Below are positions 11,360 to 19,560 of a stretch of DNA of 64,000 bases, piece after piece. The position numbers and the translations under genes were made by a program. Within the stretch, counting starts at the first letter, position 1; each line of letters starts with the position of its first letter. The notes under the pieces are model-generated. The model made no database searches. It was not told where the DNA came from and saw nothing but the letters and a program-made list of their open reading frames with translations. This stretch comes from Coriobacteriia bacterium (GTDB lineage: Bacteria; Actinomycetota; Coriobacteriia; Coriobacteriales; Eggerthellaceae). Location of the stretch: contig JAUNNF010000006.1 in assembly GCA_030537355.1 (NCBI GenBank), positions 1-64,000 on the forward strand. The letters are read 5' to 3'.

Positions 11360-11885
11360 CACTACATTAAATATGTTTGGATGCGCACCAGGGTCTATCG
11401 TAGATGGCCCTGGTATTCGTTATGGAGTGTTTGTACAAGGTTGCCCTCATAGATGTCCTGGTTGCCATAATGTTAAAAGTCAACGTCCTTTTGCTGGAAA
11501 AGATAAGCCTATTCAAGAGATTTATGATGATATTATGGAACACCCATCTACATCTGGTGTAACTTTTAGTGGAGGCGAGCCTTTTGAGCAACCAGCAGGA
11601 CTTGCAGAGCTAGGTCGTATGCTCAAAGATAAAAATGTGAACATCTGGTGTTATACAGGTTATTTATATGAGGATCTATTAAAAAAACCTGAGGCAGTTG
11701 AACTTTTAGACGTGATTGATGTTTTGGTTGATGGACCTTTTGTTCTTGAAAAAAAATCTATGGATTGCCTGTATCGTGGATCTACAAATCAACGATTAAT
11801 AGACATGAACAAAACACGTAAGACTGGTAAAGTTGAGACATGGACAGAAGAATTTAAGGTTCCTGAAAAACCAGCATCTTGGTAG
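11352..11885 (+). CDS. nrdG: Anaerobic NrdD-activating radical SAM enzyme NrdG
   Basis: The 177-residue protein has the radical-SAM cluster CPHRCPGC (CxxxCxxC) directly after GPGIRYGVFVQG, diagnostic of NrdG. It uses S-adenosylmethionine and a 4Fe-4S cluster to make the glycyl radical on NrdD. A second conserved block (TFSGGEPFEQ) is the GGEP motif. The longest frame starts at TTG 11352, overlapping nrdD by 8 nt; ATG 11373 is an alternative that would still keep all conserved residues. It is co-transcribed with nrdD. Confidence 0.96.
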   Translation: MTNTTLNMFGCAPGSIVDGPGIRYGVFVQGCPHRCPGCHNVKSQRPFAGKDKPIQEIYDDIMEHPSTSGVTFSGGEPFEQPAGLAELGRMLKDKNVNIWCYTGYLYEDLLKKPEAVELLDVIDVLVDGPFVLEKKSMDCLYRGSTNQRLIDMNKTRKTGKVETWTEEFKVPEKPASW

Positions 11886-11894
11886 GAGATTATT

Positions 11895-12692
11895 ATGATA
11901 GATATTTTTGGTGACTTTTACAAATGGATTAATAATGTTACAGGATCTGAAATTGCAGCATTTTTTGTAACCGCAGCTATTATTATTCTTACAACGATGA
12001 TAGTTTGTTGGATTGCAACTAGATGTCTTCGTAGATTTTTAACACGTGACAAAGTTCCACTACCTTCAATGAGTATTTATCTAAATATAGTTCGTTTTAC
12101 TATTTGGGCTATAGGTATTTCGATCCTTCTCGCTACTTGCTTTGGTATTAATGTAACAGGTATTATTGCAGCTCTTGGAGTTGGAGGTATCGCCATATCT
12201 CTTGGCTTTAAAGATACCATTAGCAACCTTATTTCTGGTGTTCAAGTAAGCACAATGAAGATTATGAAGCCAGGTGATCATATTGAGGTATCTGGTAAAA
12301 CAGGAACAGTTGCTGATACTACATGGCGTCATACAACAATTGAAAATATGTATGGCGAGAAAATCGTTGTTCCTAATTCTGTAATTAATAGTAATGCAAT
12401 TGTTATAAAACAGCCTTTCAGAAATATACGAGTACATATCCAGCTTCATTCAAAGAGTGAAGTATTAAGCGCAATTTCAACAAAAATTACTGACGAGGTA
12501 AAATTTGCTGTTGAAAAATTTGCTGAGATTGATGGTGATGTAAAAATACTCTTTACGAGTATTGTAGATAGTGGTGCCAAAGGTACTGTTGTTTTTAAGA
12601 TGAAAGATGATATTGATGGACCAATGGCTGTGCGTGTTAAAGATATTGTAATAAGAGTTATTGCGCCATATGTGGAGGAAGCAAAGAAATAA
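11895..12692 (+). CDS. mscS: Small-conductance mechanosensitive channel MscS family
   Basis: The 265-residue protein has three predicted membrane helices (about residues 18-45, 60-85 and 88-115). The pore helix shows the glycine/alanine pattern GVGGIAISLGFKDTISN typical of MscS, followed by the cytosolic beta domain (KPGDHIEVSGKTGTV). It releases solutes when membrane tension rises after hypo-osmotic shock. It begins 9 nt after nrdG behind TAGGAGA, so it may share the nrdDG transcript. Its end faces the proposed minus-strand RNA at 12690-12843. Confidence 0.92.
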   Translation: MIDIFGDFYKWINNVTGSEIAAFFVTAAIIILTTMIVCWIATRCLRRFLTRDKVPLPSMSIYLNIVRFTIWAIGISILLATCFGINVTGIIAALGVGGIAISLGFKDTISNLISGVQVSTMKIMKPGDHIEVSGKTGTVADTTWRHTTIENMYGEKIVVPNSVINSNAIVIKQPFRNIRVHIQLHSKSEVLSAISTKITDEVKFAVEKFAEIDGDVKILFTSIVDSGAKGTVVFKMKDDIDGPMAVRVKDIVIRVIAPYVEEAKK

Positions 12693-12843
12693 AACACCCC
12701 GCTTCCGTTGTGGACCCAGTTTTAAAAACTAGGTGGGTGTCCGCAGAATACTCTTTGTCTTTTGCAACAAGGCAAATACACATTAAGCACACTATCTAGG
12801 ACCCCGATTTAAAAGTGTCGGTCCGCGTTTAGAAAGCGAGGCT
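12690..12843 (-). ncRNA. Probable structured RNA, 6S RNA-like
   Basis: On the minus strand the 5' segment CCTCGCTTTC (12841-12832) pairs with the 3' segment GGAAGCGGGG (12706-12697) over 10 bp, two of them G-U. Read on the plus strand these two pairs become C-A mismatches, so the minus strand is favoured. An extended -10 box (TGTTATAAT, 12858-12850) would place the RNA start near 12843, and a U-rich tract (TGTTTTATTTC) follows the closing stem. Inside are two similar arms, each containing GCGGAC and GGTCC elements, and an apical hairpin at 12754-12776. Length, closing stem and position beside rarA recall 6S RNA, but the family match is unproven. One apical pair fits the plus strand better. 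Confidence 0.5.
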
Positions 12844-12869
12844 AGGCCTATTATAACATAAGGATAGTA

Positions 12870-14159
12870 ATGGAAGATTTATTTTTTGAAAACGAACAAA
12901 AGAATATAGATGCTGTGGCCACTTTAGCAGGTAGGATGCGTCCACAAACATTAGATGATATAGTTGGACAAGAACATGTTATTGGAAAAGATACATGGCT
13001 TTATAATGCTATTCAAAATGATACACTCTCTTCAATTATATTATTTGGTCCTGCAGGCACAGGTAAAACAAGTATTGCACATGTTGTTGCAAATACAACA
13101 AATTCTCATTTTGTGGAAGTTAGTGCTGTAGGTGGGACAGTTAAAGATCTTCGTCGTGAAATTGCTCGTGCTGAAGAATTGCTTAGACAATACGAAAAAA
13201 GAACTATTCTTTTTGTTGATGAAATTCATCGTTTTAATAGATCTCAACAAGATGCATTACTTCATGCTGTGGAAGATAATGTTGTAACACTTATTGGTGC
13301 CACAACAGAAAATCCTTATTTTGAAGTTAACTCTGCGCTTAATTCTCGCTCGCATATTATTCAATTAAATGTTCTGTCTGACGACAATATTAAAGAACTA
13401 TTAAACAGAGCTATGAAGGATAAGCGTGGTCTTAACAAACGTTATAAAATTGAAGACGATGCTCTTGATTCAATAGTGTTACTTGCTGGCGGTGATGGTC
13501 GGGGTGCGCTAAATATATTAGAACTTGCTGCTGGATTATCGACTGACAATAAAATTACATCAGCAGACGTTAAAAAAGCAATTCCAAACAGAGCAATTCC
13601 GTATGATAAAAATCAGGATATGCACTATGACATAATTAGTGCTTTTATCAAGAGTATGCGTGGCGGTGATCCTGATGCTGCTGTGTATTGGATGGCTCGT
13701 ATGTTAGAAGGCGGCGAGGATCCAAAGTTTATTGCAAGACGCATTTATATTCTCGCTAGTGAAGATATTGGTAATGCTGATCCACAGGCAATTTGTGTTG
13801 CACAAGCAGCTTTTAAAGCAGTTGAAGTAATCGGATTGCCTGAGTGTAAAATTAATTTGGCACAAGCTGCAATCTATATGGCCCTAGCTCCAAAGAGCAA
13901 TGCTGTTGTTGAAGCGATTGGTAAGGCCGTAGCAGAAGTTAAACATGGGCCTGTTAGATACGTACCAAATAATCTTCGAGATAGACATCGTCCTGGTTCA
14001 GAAGAGTATGGCGAGTATAAGTATCCTCACAACTATCCTGGAGGATGGGTTGACCAACAATATTTACCTGATGGTTTAGAACCAGGTTGCTTTTATAAGC
14101 CTAGCGAGAGAGGTTGGGAAGCTTATCGCATAGATACTATTTCGCGCGATCGGCACTAG
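12870..14159 (+). CDS. rarA: Replication-associated recombination protein A (MgsA)
   Basis: The 429-residue AAA+ ATPase has Walker A GPAGTGKTS near residue 62 and Walker B ILFVDEIHRFNRSQQDALL, then the sensor and tetramerisation regions (MRGGDPDAAVYWMARMLEGGEDP), all diagnostic of RarA/MgsA/WRNIP1. It acts at stalled replication forks. A -10-like TATAAC at 12852-12857 lies only 12 nt before ATG 12870, so the mRNA may have almost no leader; AAGGA at 12860-12864 could instead serve an upstream transcript. The end overlaps the convergent Lnt-like gene by 23 nt. Confidence 0.96.
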   Translation: MEDLFFENEQKNIDAVATLAGRMRPQTLDDIVGQEHVIGKDTWLYNAIQNDTLSSIILFGPAGTGKTSIAHVVANTTNSHFVEVSAVGGTVKDLRREIARAEELLRQYEKRTILFVDEIHRFNRSQQDALLHAVEDNVVTLIGATTENPYFEVNSALNSRSHIIQLNVLSDDNIKELLNRAMKDKRGLNKRYKIEDDALDSIVLLAGGDGRGALNILELAAGLSTDNKITSADVKKAIPNRAIPYDKNQDMHYDIISAFIKSMRGGDPDAAVYWMARMLEGGEDPKFIARRIYILASEDIGNADPQAICVAQAAFKAVEVIGLPECKINLAQAAIYMALAPKSNAVVEAIGKAVAEVKHGPVRYVPNNLRDRHRPGSEEYGEYKYPHNYPGGWVDQQYLPDGLEPGCFYKPSERGWEAYRIDTISRDRH

Positions 14160-15669
14160 CAGCCATATTTTTAACAGTATTTTTGCTGAGTGCAATTCCT
14201 ATTAGAACTATCAATACAATAAAGTAAAAAGCATATAAGAAATCGACACATTCTGGAAATTCTGTATCAACTCGTCTGATTGGGATATCTTTTACGACTA
14301 CATCTTTTGACGCTTCGCATGTTTCTGCAAAATGTGTAAGAGTGCCATATGCATCCATTGCATAAGTATAGCCACCATAAGTAGGTTTAATAACAGTAAT
14401 TCCTTCTTCGTATGCACGGACGGCGGTGTCAGATACTGTAAACATATTTGAATAATCCCAGTCAAATGAAGGAATAAATAATATTGAATCGTCAGTGCTT
14501 AAATTAATGAGATCGCGTTCAAATTGAGCATCAAAGCACATAGCAGCAGCAAATTTAACTTCATGACCATCTTTTGTTGTGAAGCTAGCTTCCATTGGTC
14601 CGTCATCGCCATCTTTATAGTCTTGAGTTTCAACTATCGGGAATAGATGATCTTTGTAGTTCTTCTTATAATTGCCTTTAGAGTCAAAATAAACTATGAA
14701 GTTCTCAATTAGTTGTTGATTTTTATTACTGTCAATATTTACAGGTAATATAATCGGTAATTTATATTTAGATGAAAGTTCGTTTACTTTATTAATGAAA
14801 ATATTTTCTTCGTTTTTGTTGAAATTAAAAGCTTCTTCAGAAAAACATATAATGTCAGCATTTTGATCTACTGCACGACGTAAGTATGCTTCGATACTTT
14901 TCATATTTCGATCCATCTCTCTAAATTCAACTTCAACATCTAAGTCAGAAAATACTAAGTCAATTGGAGCACCTCCAATTGCAACATGAGCATTATGTTC
15001 AGCTGGTTTTTGATTTGCAAGACGTATTGTTCCAAAAATAACGAGGACAAGTATGATACAAATTGCAGTTATTGCGGATGGTTTGAAGCTGTCTTTATGA
15101 ATGGCGGAGCATACACAAGATGCAAACCACATCATAATAAATGCTAATCCCGTCTCACCAACTACACTCATAGATTGGGCAATTATAGGAAGTGAACAAT
15201 TTAGACTAGCCGGATTAGATGAGTTTGCATAACCAATCATCATAAAAACAATCGCACAACAAACATACATTGTAGGAAAAATTAGAGTTGATAAAAACAC
15301 AGGAAGTTTGTTGTAGAAAATTTTGTCAACAACATAAGCTGCAAAAAATACTATTGCAAACTCTATTCCTAATGCTAATTCGCTAAAAAGCTGAGCTGTT
15401 GTAAGTGTGCCAAAAAAACCAAGGTATTTAATTATGAAGGAAATACTTAGGGTAATAAAAACCATTATATAAGTTGATTTTTGTTTTCGATATCTGGAAA
15501 CATACAAAATACAAATTGGCCATATCCAATTCAAGATTCCAGCAACAACAGGAGCTAAAAAACAAAGAAAACTAGATATTATACATAAACCACCGATTAC
15601 AAGTAAAATAAGATATTTAGTGTCTTGCTTAATTTTTAGCATGCGCGCTATTATATAACTAAATTTCAA
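14137..15669 (-). CDS. Apolipoprotein N-acyltransferase-like membrane nitrilase
   Basis: The 510-residue protein has about seven N-terminal membrane helices (residues 18-215), then a carbon-nitrogen hydrolase domain (about 225-465), then a C-terminal helix (about 480-500). This is the Lnt topology. Catalytic residues can be aligned: E278 in FSEEAF, K339 in YKDHLFP, E347 and C378 in AAMCFDAQ. Lnt adds a third acyl chain to lipoproteins. Sequence identity to classical Lnt looks low, so another amidase or acyltransferase reaction remains possible. The window holds at least one lipobox protein (the fucosidase at 55945-57270). No clear Shine-Dalgarno is seen before the start. Confidence 0.7.
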   Translation of the reverse strand: MKFSYIIARMLKIKQDTKYLILLVIGGLCIISSFLCFLAPVVAGILNWIWPICILYVSRYRKQKSTYIMVFITLSISFIIKYLGFFGTLTTAQLFSELALGIEFAIVFFAAYVVDKIFYNKLPVFLSTLIFPTMYVCCAIVFMMIGYANSSNPASLNCSLPIIAQSMSVVGETGLAFIMMWFASCVCSAIHKDSFKPSAITAICIILVLVIFGTIRLANQKPAEHNAHVAIGGAPIDLVFSDLDVEVEFREMDRNMKSIEAYLRRAVDQNADIICFSEEAFNFNKNEENIFINKVNELSSKYKLPIILPVNIDSNKNQQLIENFIVYFDSKGNYKKNYKDHLFPIVETQDYKDGDDGPMEASFTTKDGHEVKFAAAMCFDAQFERDLINLSTDDSILFIPSFDWDYSNMFTVSDTAVRAYEEGITVIKPTYGGYTYAMDAYGTLTHFAETCEASKDVVVKDIPIRRVDTEFPECVDFLYAFYFIVLIVLIGIALSKNTVKNMAASADRAK

Positions 15670-15698
15670 ATTTTAGGAATAATTTATTAAATTTAGTG

Positions 15699-15707
15699 TA
15701 TTATACT
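15699..15707 (+). promoter_or_regulatory. -10 region for the rplJL transcript
   Basis: Overlapping hexamers TATTAT (15699-15704) and TATACT (15702-15707) each match five of six -10 positions. No good -35 element is visible. They lie about 35 nt before the conserved part of the L10 leader. Confidence 0.4.
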
Positions 15708-15740
15708 CTCACGCACATTGATAAACACATTTTTAGCTAC

Positions 15741-15889
15741 TTAAGACAGCTGGCACCGTATGGTTTAATTGCAAGAGCAGCCCGCCGAGGTGAGCATGAA
15801 GAATTATGTGTTGAATTGACACCTAACCCTTCGCGCCTCTTTAGTAGCGTGGAGGGTTTTTTAATACCCTCAAAAATGTCAATTTGAGG
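15741..15889 (+). promoter_or_regulatory. Ribosomal protein L10 leader
   Basis: The segment contains hallmarks of the L10 leader: AAGACAGCTGG at about 15743-15753, GGTTTAATTGCAAGAGC and the GCCGAGGT element near 15784-15791. This mRNA structure binds L10 (or L10-L12) and represses rplJL. AATTGACA (15814-15821) can pair with TGTCAATT (15877-15884) around the internal terminator, and CCTCAAA/TTTGAGG forms another hairpin at 15868-15889. A small reading frame across this region is not considered a gene. Confidence 0.85.
15825..15862 (+). terminator. Attenuator within the L10 leader
   Basis: AACCCT (15825-15830) pairs with AGGGTT (15853-15858), with an inner CGC/GCG pairing, followed by six T residues to 15862. 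It lies inside the L10 leader, before the rplJ start, and probably allows premature termination when L10 is in excess. Confidence 0.7.
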
Positions 15890-15909
15890 AATTAAAAGGA
15901 GGTGTAAGG

Positions 15910-16431
15910 ATGCCTAACAAGCAAAATGTTGAGACCTTAGAAGCAATCAAGGAAGACTTAAAAGATCTTGCAGCTATGTGGATTGTTGATTATCGAGGCC
16001 TAACCGTTTCTCAAATTCAGGAACTCAGACGTAATATTCGTCAGTCTGATGCGCAAATGAAGGTTTATAAAAATACCCTCATGAAAATTGCAGCAAAGGA
16101 CGCGGGATTACCTGAAATGGATACGGAACTTGCAGGTCCAAATGCTTTTGTCTTTGCTCATAATGATCCAGTTGCTAGCGCTAAAGCACTTAAAGATTTT
16201 GCAAAAAGCAATGAGGCGCTAACTATTAAAGCTGGTGTTATGGATGGTGAGCTTATTGGAGAGGAACAAGTTAAGGCAGTTGCTTCGCTACCAGGCAGAG
16301 AAGAAATTTACGCTATGTTTGCTGGTGCTGTTTCTGGTATTGCACGGGGTCTTGCGACAACAGTTAATGGTGTAGGACAAGGTCTTGCACAATCGGTCAG
16401 TCAGGTTGCCGAACAAAAACCTGCAGCTTAA
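15910..16431 (+). CDS. rplJ: 50S ribosomal protein L10
   Basis: The 173-residue protein matches L10: N-terminal rRNA-binding domain (WIVDYRGLTVSQIQELR, KVYKNTLMKIAA) and a C-terminal helix that carries L7/L12 dimers. It forms the base of the ribosomal stalk. The Shine-Dalgarno AAGGAGG (about 15897-15903) precedes ATG 15910. Expression is controlled by the leader upstream. rplK and rplA are not adjacent. Confidence 0.97.
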   Translation: MPNKQNVETLEAIKEDLKDLAAMWIVDYRGLTVSQIQELRRNIRQSDAQMKVYKNTLMKIAAKDAGLPEMDTELAGPNAFVFAHNDPVASAKALKDFAKSNEALTIKAGVMDGELIGEEQVKAVASLPGREEIYAMFAGAVSGIARGLATTVNGVGQGLAQSVSQVAEQKPAA

Positions 16432-16467
16432 TATAATTGTAAACCATTAAATTAGAAGGAGATAAAA

Positions 16468-16845
16468 ATGACTAATGAAGAAATTATTGAGGCTTTAAAA
16501 GAAATGCCATTATTACAAGCTAGTGAACTTGTAAAAGAGATTGAAGAAACATTTGGTGTTAGCGCTGCTGCTCCAGCTGCTGTTGCTGTTGCTGCTCCAG
16601 GCGCTGCTGGTGGTGATGCTGGAGCTGAAGAGAAAACATCATTTGATGTTGTTCTTGAGAGCGTTGGTGACAACAAGATTCAAGTTATCAAGGCTGTTCG
16701 TGAGTTAACAAGCTTAGGCTTGAAAGAAGCTAAAGACAAGGTTGAAGGTGCTCCAGGTGCTATCCTTGAAGGTGTCGAAAAAGACGCTGCTGAAGATGCA
16801 AAAGGTAAACTTGAAGAAGCAGGTGCCGTTGTTACTTTAAAATAG
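16468..16845 (+). CDS. rplL: 50S ribosomal protein L7/L12
   Basis: The 125-residue acidic protein has the L7/L12 layout: N-terminal dimerisation helices (about 1-32), an Ala/Pro/Gly-rich hinge (about 35-55) and the C-terminal factor-binding domain ([21 protein letters not shown] ... [14 protein letters not shown]). It recruits translational GTPases. A good AGAAGGAG site precedes ATG 16468, 36 nt after rplJ, and a strong terminator follows, so rplJ-rplL form a closed unit. rpoB does not follow. Confidence 0.97.
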   Translation: MTNEEIIEALKEMPLLQASELVKEIEETFGVSAAAPAAVAVAAPGAAGGDAGAEEKTSFDVVLESVGDNKIQVIKAVRELTSLGLKEAKDKVEGAPGAILEGVEKDAAEDAKGKLEEAGAVVTLK

Positions 16846-16868
16846 CACTGTTTTTATAAATTAAAATT

Positions 16869-16898
16869 AAGACCCAGATAAACTCTGGGTCTTTTTTT
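16869..16898 (+). terminator. Intrinsic terminator of rplJL
   Basis: A perfect stem (AGACCCAGA 16870-16878 with TCTGGGTCT 16884-16892) with loop TAAAC is followed by seven T residues to 16898. Confidence 0.92.
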
Positions 16899-16899
16899 G

Positions 16900-16905
16900 T
16901 ATAAT
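16900..16905 (+). promoter_or_regulatory. Consensus -10 box just before the 16913 gene
   Basis: A perfect TATAAT follows directly after the rplL terminator tail. The ATG at 16913 is only 7 nt beyond it, so transcription would start at or next to the start codon. No Shine-Dalgarno site is present, which fits a leaderless mRNA. The -35 region would lie inside the terminator stem and does not match the consensus. Confidence 0.6.
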
Positions 16906-16912
16906 ATTAAAT

Positions 16913-17545
16913 ATGAATATTTCACAAGCTATAGAATTATATAAATTACTTGCATCTCGTTGTGAAAATGCATGTGAAAATCATCAAGCAAAAGTGTATC
17001 TTCAAATAGCAGATTTTATTTCAGATTGCTCAAGCGTAGAAGAATCTATGAATAAAATTAAAAATTCTGATTATTATTTAGCTCCGAGCAATGCTTTAAA
17101 TGAAGATAAAGCAGAGGCTCATAAGCGTGCTGCAGTAGAAAATAAAATACCAGAATTGGCTGAGATTTACAAAGAGAAGGCTCCAGGATATGAACAAAAG
17201 GCTTTAAATATCAAAAATTCATACTTGAATGATATGCAAATTTTTACTGATATTTACAGGAGTTATTTAAGTTATTTGATTACTGATAAACCTACTTATC
17301 TTGATGAGATTTCAGCAAGTAAAGCTAGTCTCAAAACTCCTTTTGAAAAACTTGCAAAAAATCCTATCTTTAGGAGATTAATTCCTGTTAATGATGCAGG
17401 TTATGAAAATTTTATAAAATTTGAAGGCGTAAATTATCCTGATGTAGAAAATGCTGACATTAATATCAAACTGGATAAACATAGGGTAAAAGTTGTTGCT
17501 CCAGATGTAGGAGAAGCACCAAAATATAAATTTATAGGTGGATAA
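16913..17545 (+). CDS. Unknown soluble helical protein
   Basis: I do not recognise this 210-residue protein. It is predicted to be mostly helical up to about residue 150 (RCENACENHQAKVYLQIAD, EAHKRAAVENKIPELAEIY), with a beta-rich tail (INIKLDKHRVKVVAPD). It has no signal peptide, membrane helix or known catalytic motif. It overlaps the next unknown gene by 8 nt, so the pair is probably translationally coupled. A TATAAT box 7 nt before the ATG suggests a leaderless transcript. It may work with its partner as a complex; no function can be assigned. Confidence 0.7.
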   Translation: MNISQAIELYKLLASRCENACENHQAKVYLQIADFISDCSSVEESMNKIKNSDYYLAPSNALNEDKAEAHKRAAVENKIPELAEIYKEKAPGYEQKALNIKNSYLNDMQIFTDIYRSYLSYLITDKPTYLDEISASKASLKTPFEKLAKNPIFRRLIPVNDAGYENFIKFEGVNYPDVENADINIKLDKHRVKVVAPDVGEAPKYKFIGG

Positions 17546-18428
17546 AACAGTTCAAAATACAATAAATTCACTAGTAGATGCATTTGATTCTTACGAGATA
17601 CCAGATGAATATAGAGATACTGTTGAAGCTTTCAAACAAAAATTAGTAGATTTTGGGAATTTGCACCCCGATACTATTTATTTTTTTCAGGAATATCCAG
17701 ATAGTGGACTTCAAGAAGAATATACTGATTTGATTTCTAAAGTAGTAACAGCTTCGTATAAACCAATTGACTCTGAAGTTAAACTCCCTAGTGTTTCTGA
17801 ATATTTAGAACAATATAGACAAGCATATGAAGAACTTTGTAAACGTGATAGTCAAAAAGGTAGAGCTGCATATGAAGCTCTTTTTAATGTAGCAAATAGG
17901 ACTGATGATTTACTTGAAGCTCAATTAATTATTGAGAAGGAACGTCTAAATTGGAAAATTATTACTGAAGATGCTATAGAAATTTTCGAAAAAAAGTTAA
18001 GCAAAATGGATCCTTTAAATCTAGCAACAACAGCAAAACTTCTTGGGCAAATTGATGTTTATAAGTGTGCTAAAAGTGAAGCTGAGCTTGATTATTTGAT
18101 TGATAAGCAAGATGTTAAAGATGTGTCAATTATTGCAGATTATACTATTAAGATGACTTTAGCTGCAGGCCTATCTTATGAACTTTTAAAATATATAGAT
18201 ACACATGATAAAAAATATAAAAAACATATATGTGCTACGCTTAAATATATGACCGATTACATGGGCTTAAAGTTTGATGATTTAATAAATAATGATTGTG
18301 TTGCAATATGGATGCTTGATCCTCATAATTTGGATGAGTATGGTAAGACTAAGGATGCAATGAATCCTAAAGTATTAGAAACTTTTAAATCAATTATTGA
18401 TACAATACAAGAGGAAGAAAAGGAGTAA
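17538..18428 (+). CDS. Unknown helical protein, partner of the preceding gene
   Basis: This 296-residue protein is not recognised. It is acidic, cytosolic in appearance and helix-rich, with repeated Tyr/Glu-containing helices (SVSEYLEQYRQAYEELCKR, ITEDAIEIFEKKLSKMD). The only candidate start is GTG 17538, overlapping the upstream gene by 8 nt. Two nucleotides separate it from the yebC start. Because it lies between a ribosomal operon and yebC, constitutive expression is likely. No nucleotide-binding, metal or membrane motif was seen. Confidence 0.7.
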   Translation: MDKTVQNTINSLVDAFDSYEIPDEYRDTVEAFKQKLVDFGNLHPDTIYFFQEYPDSGLQEEYTDLISKVVTASYKPIDSEVKLPSVSEYLEQYRQAYEELCKRDSQKGRAAYEALFNVANRTDDLLEAQLIIEKERLNWKIITEDAIEIFEKKLSKMDPLNLATTAKLLGQIDVYKCAKSEAELDYLIDKQDVKDVSIIADYTIKMTLAAGLSYELLKYIDTHDKKYKKHICATLKYMTDYMGLKFDDLINNDCVAIWMLDPHNLDEYGKTKDAMNPKVLETFKSIIDTIQEEEKE

Positions 18429-18430
18429 AT

Positions 18431-19189
18431 ATGTCAGGACATTCAAAGTGGGCAACCACAAAACACAGAAAAGCCGCACAGGACAAAAAACGTTCAGCGC
18501 TGTTTAGTAAACTTTCTAAAAACATAACCGTTGCTGCAAAAGTTGGTGGGGACCCTAATCCTGATAATAATGCGTCACTTGCTGCTGCAGTAGAAAAAGC
18601 AAAGGCTAATTCACTTCCTAAAGATAAAATTAAGCAGGCTATTGACAAGGCTTTTGGTGCTGGGAAAGATGCAGCAAACTATGAAGAGATTGTATACGAA
18701 GGTTATGGTCCAGCTGGTGTTGCAGTTTATGTTGAAGCTTTGACTGATAACCGCAATCGTACAGCTGCTGATGTTCGAAGTGCTTTTAGGCATGCAGGGG
18801 GTAACCTTGGGACTAACGGCTCTGTTGCGTTTCAGTTTGAACGCAAAGGTGAAGTAATTATTGAAAAATCAGCTTGTGAAGACGAAGAAGAATTATACAT
18901 GGCAGTTGCTGATGCTGGTGGAGATGATTACGAAGATGCTGAGGATACATGGGTAGTTACTACTGGCGCTAACAATGCAATGAGCGTTAAGAAAGCCTTA
19001 GAAGATTCCGGTATTGAAGTTAAAGGTGCAGAAATTGTTATGGAGCCTACAAACCCTACACAGGTATCTGCCGAGGATGCAAAGAAAGTTATGCGTCTTG
19101 TTGATAAATTAGAAGAGCTTGAAGATCTCCAGAATGTATATCACACAATGGAGATGACCGATGAGGTCTTGGCTGCAATTGACGAGTAA
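18431..19189 (+). CDS. yebC: YebC/PmpR family translation/transcription regulator
   Basis: The 252-residue protein starts MSGHSKWATTKHRKAAQD and contains YEGYGPAGVAVYVEALTDN and NLGTNGSVAFQFE, the signature blocks of YebC/TACO1. Family members assist translation of difficult stretches or act as DNA-binding regulators. A Shine-Dalgarno (GGAAGAAAAGGAG, about 18413-18425) precedes ATG 18431. The stop codon overlaps the next start (TAATG). Confidence 0.96.
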   Translation: MSGHSKWATTKHRKAAQDKKRSALFSKLSKNITVAAKVGGDPNPDNNASLAAAVEKAKANSLPKDKIKQAIDKAFGAGKDAANYEEIVYEGYGPAGVAVYVEALTDNRNRTAADVRSAFRHAGGNLGTNGSVAFQFERKGEVIIEKSACEDEEELYMAVADAGGDDYEDAEDTWVVTTGANNAMSVKKALEDSGIEVKGAEIVMEPTNPTQVSAEDAKKVMRLVDKLEELEDLQNVYHTMEMTDEVLAAIDE

Positions 19190-19560
19190 TGTTTGAACGA
19201 GATTACTTAGTTAGGATGCTTGTTGAGTTTGCGGCTTCTATTCGCCGTGCTATGCAACGTGCTCGTGCTGAAGAAGACTTAGATGGCGCATGCATGACTC
19301 TTGAAAGCAGTATTTCTAATGCAACAGACCTAGACGGTGAAGTTTTACTTTCCCTATCTCCTGAATCGATCGCTCAAGTAATGCAAGTATCTGATGTTGA
19401 TCCTAGAGTTGTTACATATATTGCTCATAGTATGAAATTAGAAAGTGAGTATTTGATTGAACTTAACAAAAAAGAAAAAGCTGAGCTCCGCATTGCGCAA
19501 GCAAATGCATTAGCTCGTGCATATGATATTGACCTAGATGATGATTTACCTGACGTTTGA
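19189..19560 (+). CDS. DUF6483 family protein
   Basis: The 123-residue protein begins MFERDYLVRMLVEFAASI, which fits the short helical DUF6483 family (MFxxDYxxRMIE). The middle contains SLSPESIAQVMQVSDVDP and the tail is Ala/Glu-rich. Function is unknown. It is coupled to yebC by a one-base overlap and overlaps the next gene by 23 nt, so it is part of the same operon. Confidence 0.75.
   Translation: MFERDYLVRMLVEFAASIRRAMQRARAEEDLDGACMTLESSISNATDLDGEVLLSLSPESIAQVMQVSDVDPRVVTYIAHSMKLESEYLIELNKKEKAELRIAQANALARAYDIDLDDDLPDV

Noticed and set aside
12712-12826. Plus-strand reading of the structured RNA as a rarA leader
   Set aside because: Two pairs of the closing stem become C-A mismatches, no T run follows on the plus strand, and rarA has its own -10-like box. 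One apical pair does favour the plus strand, so it is not fully excluded.
15696-15887. 63-residue reading frame before rplJ
   Set aside because: It lies entirely inside the L10 leader and attenuator; the RNA structure explains the conservation.
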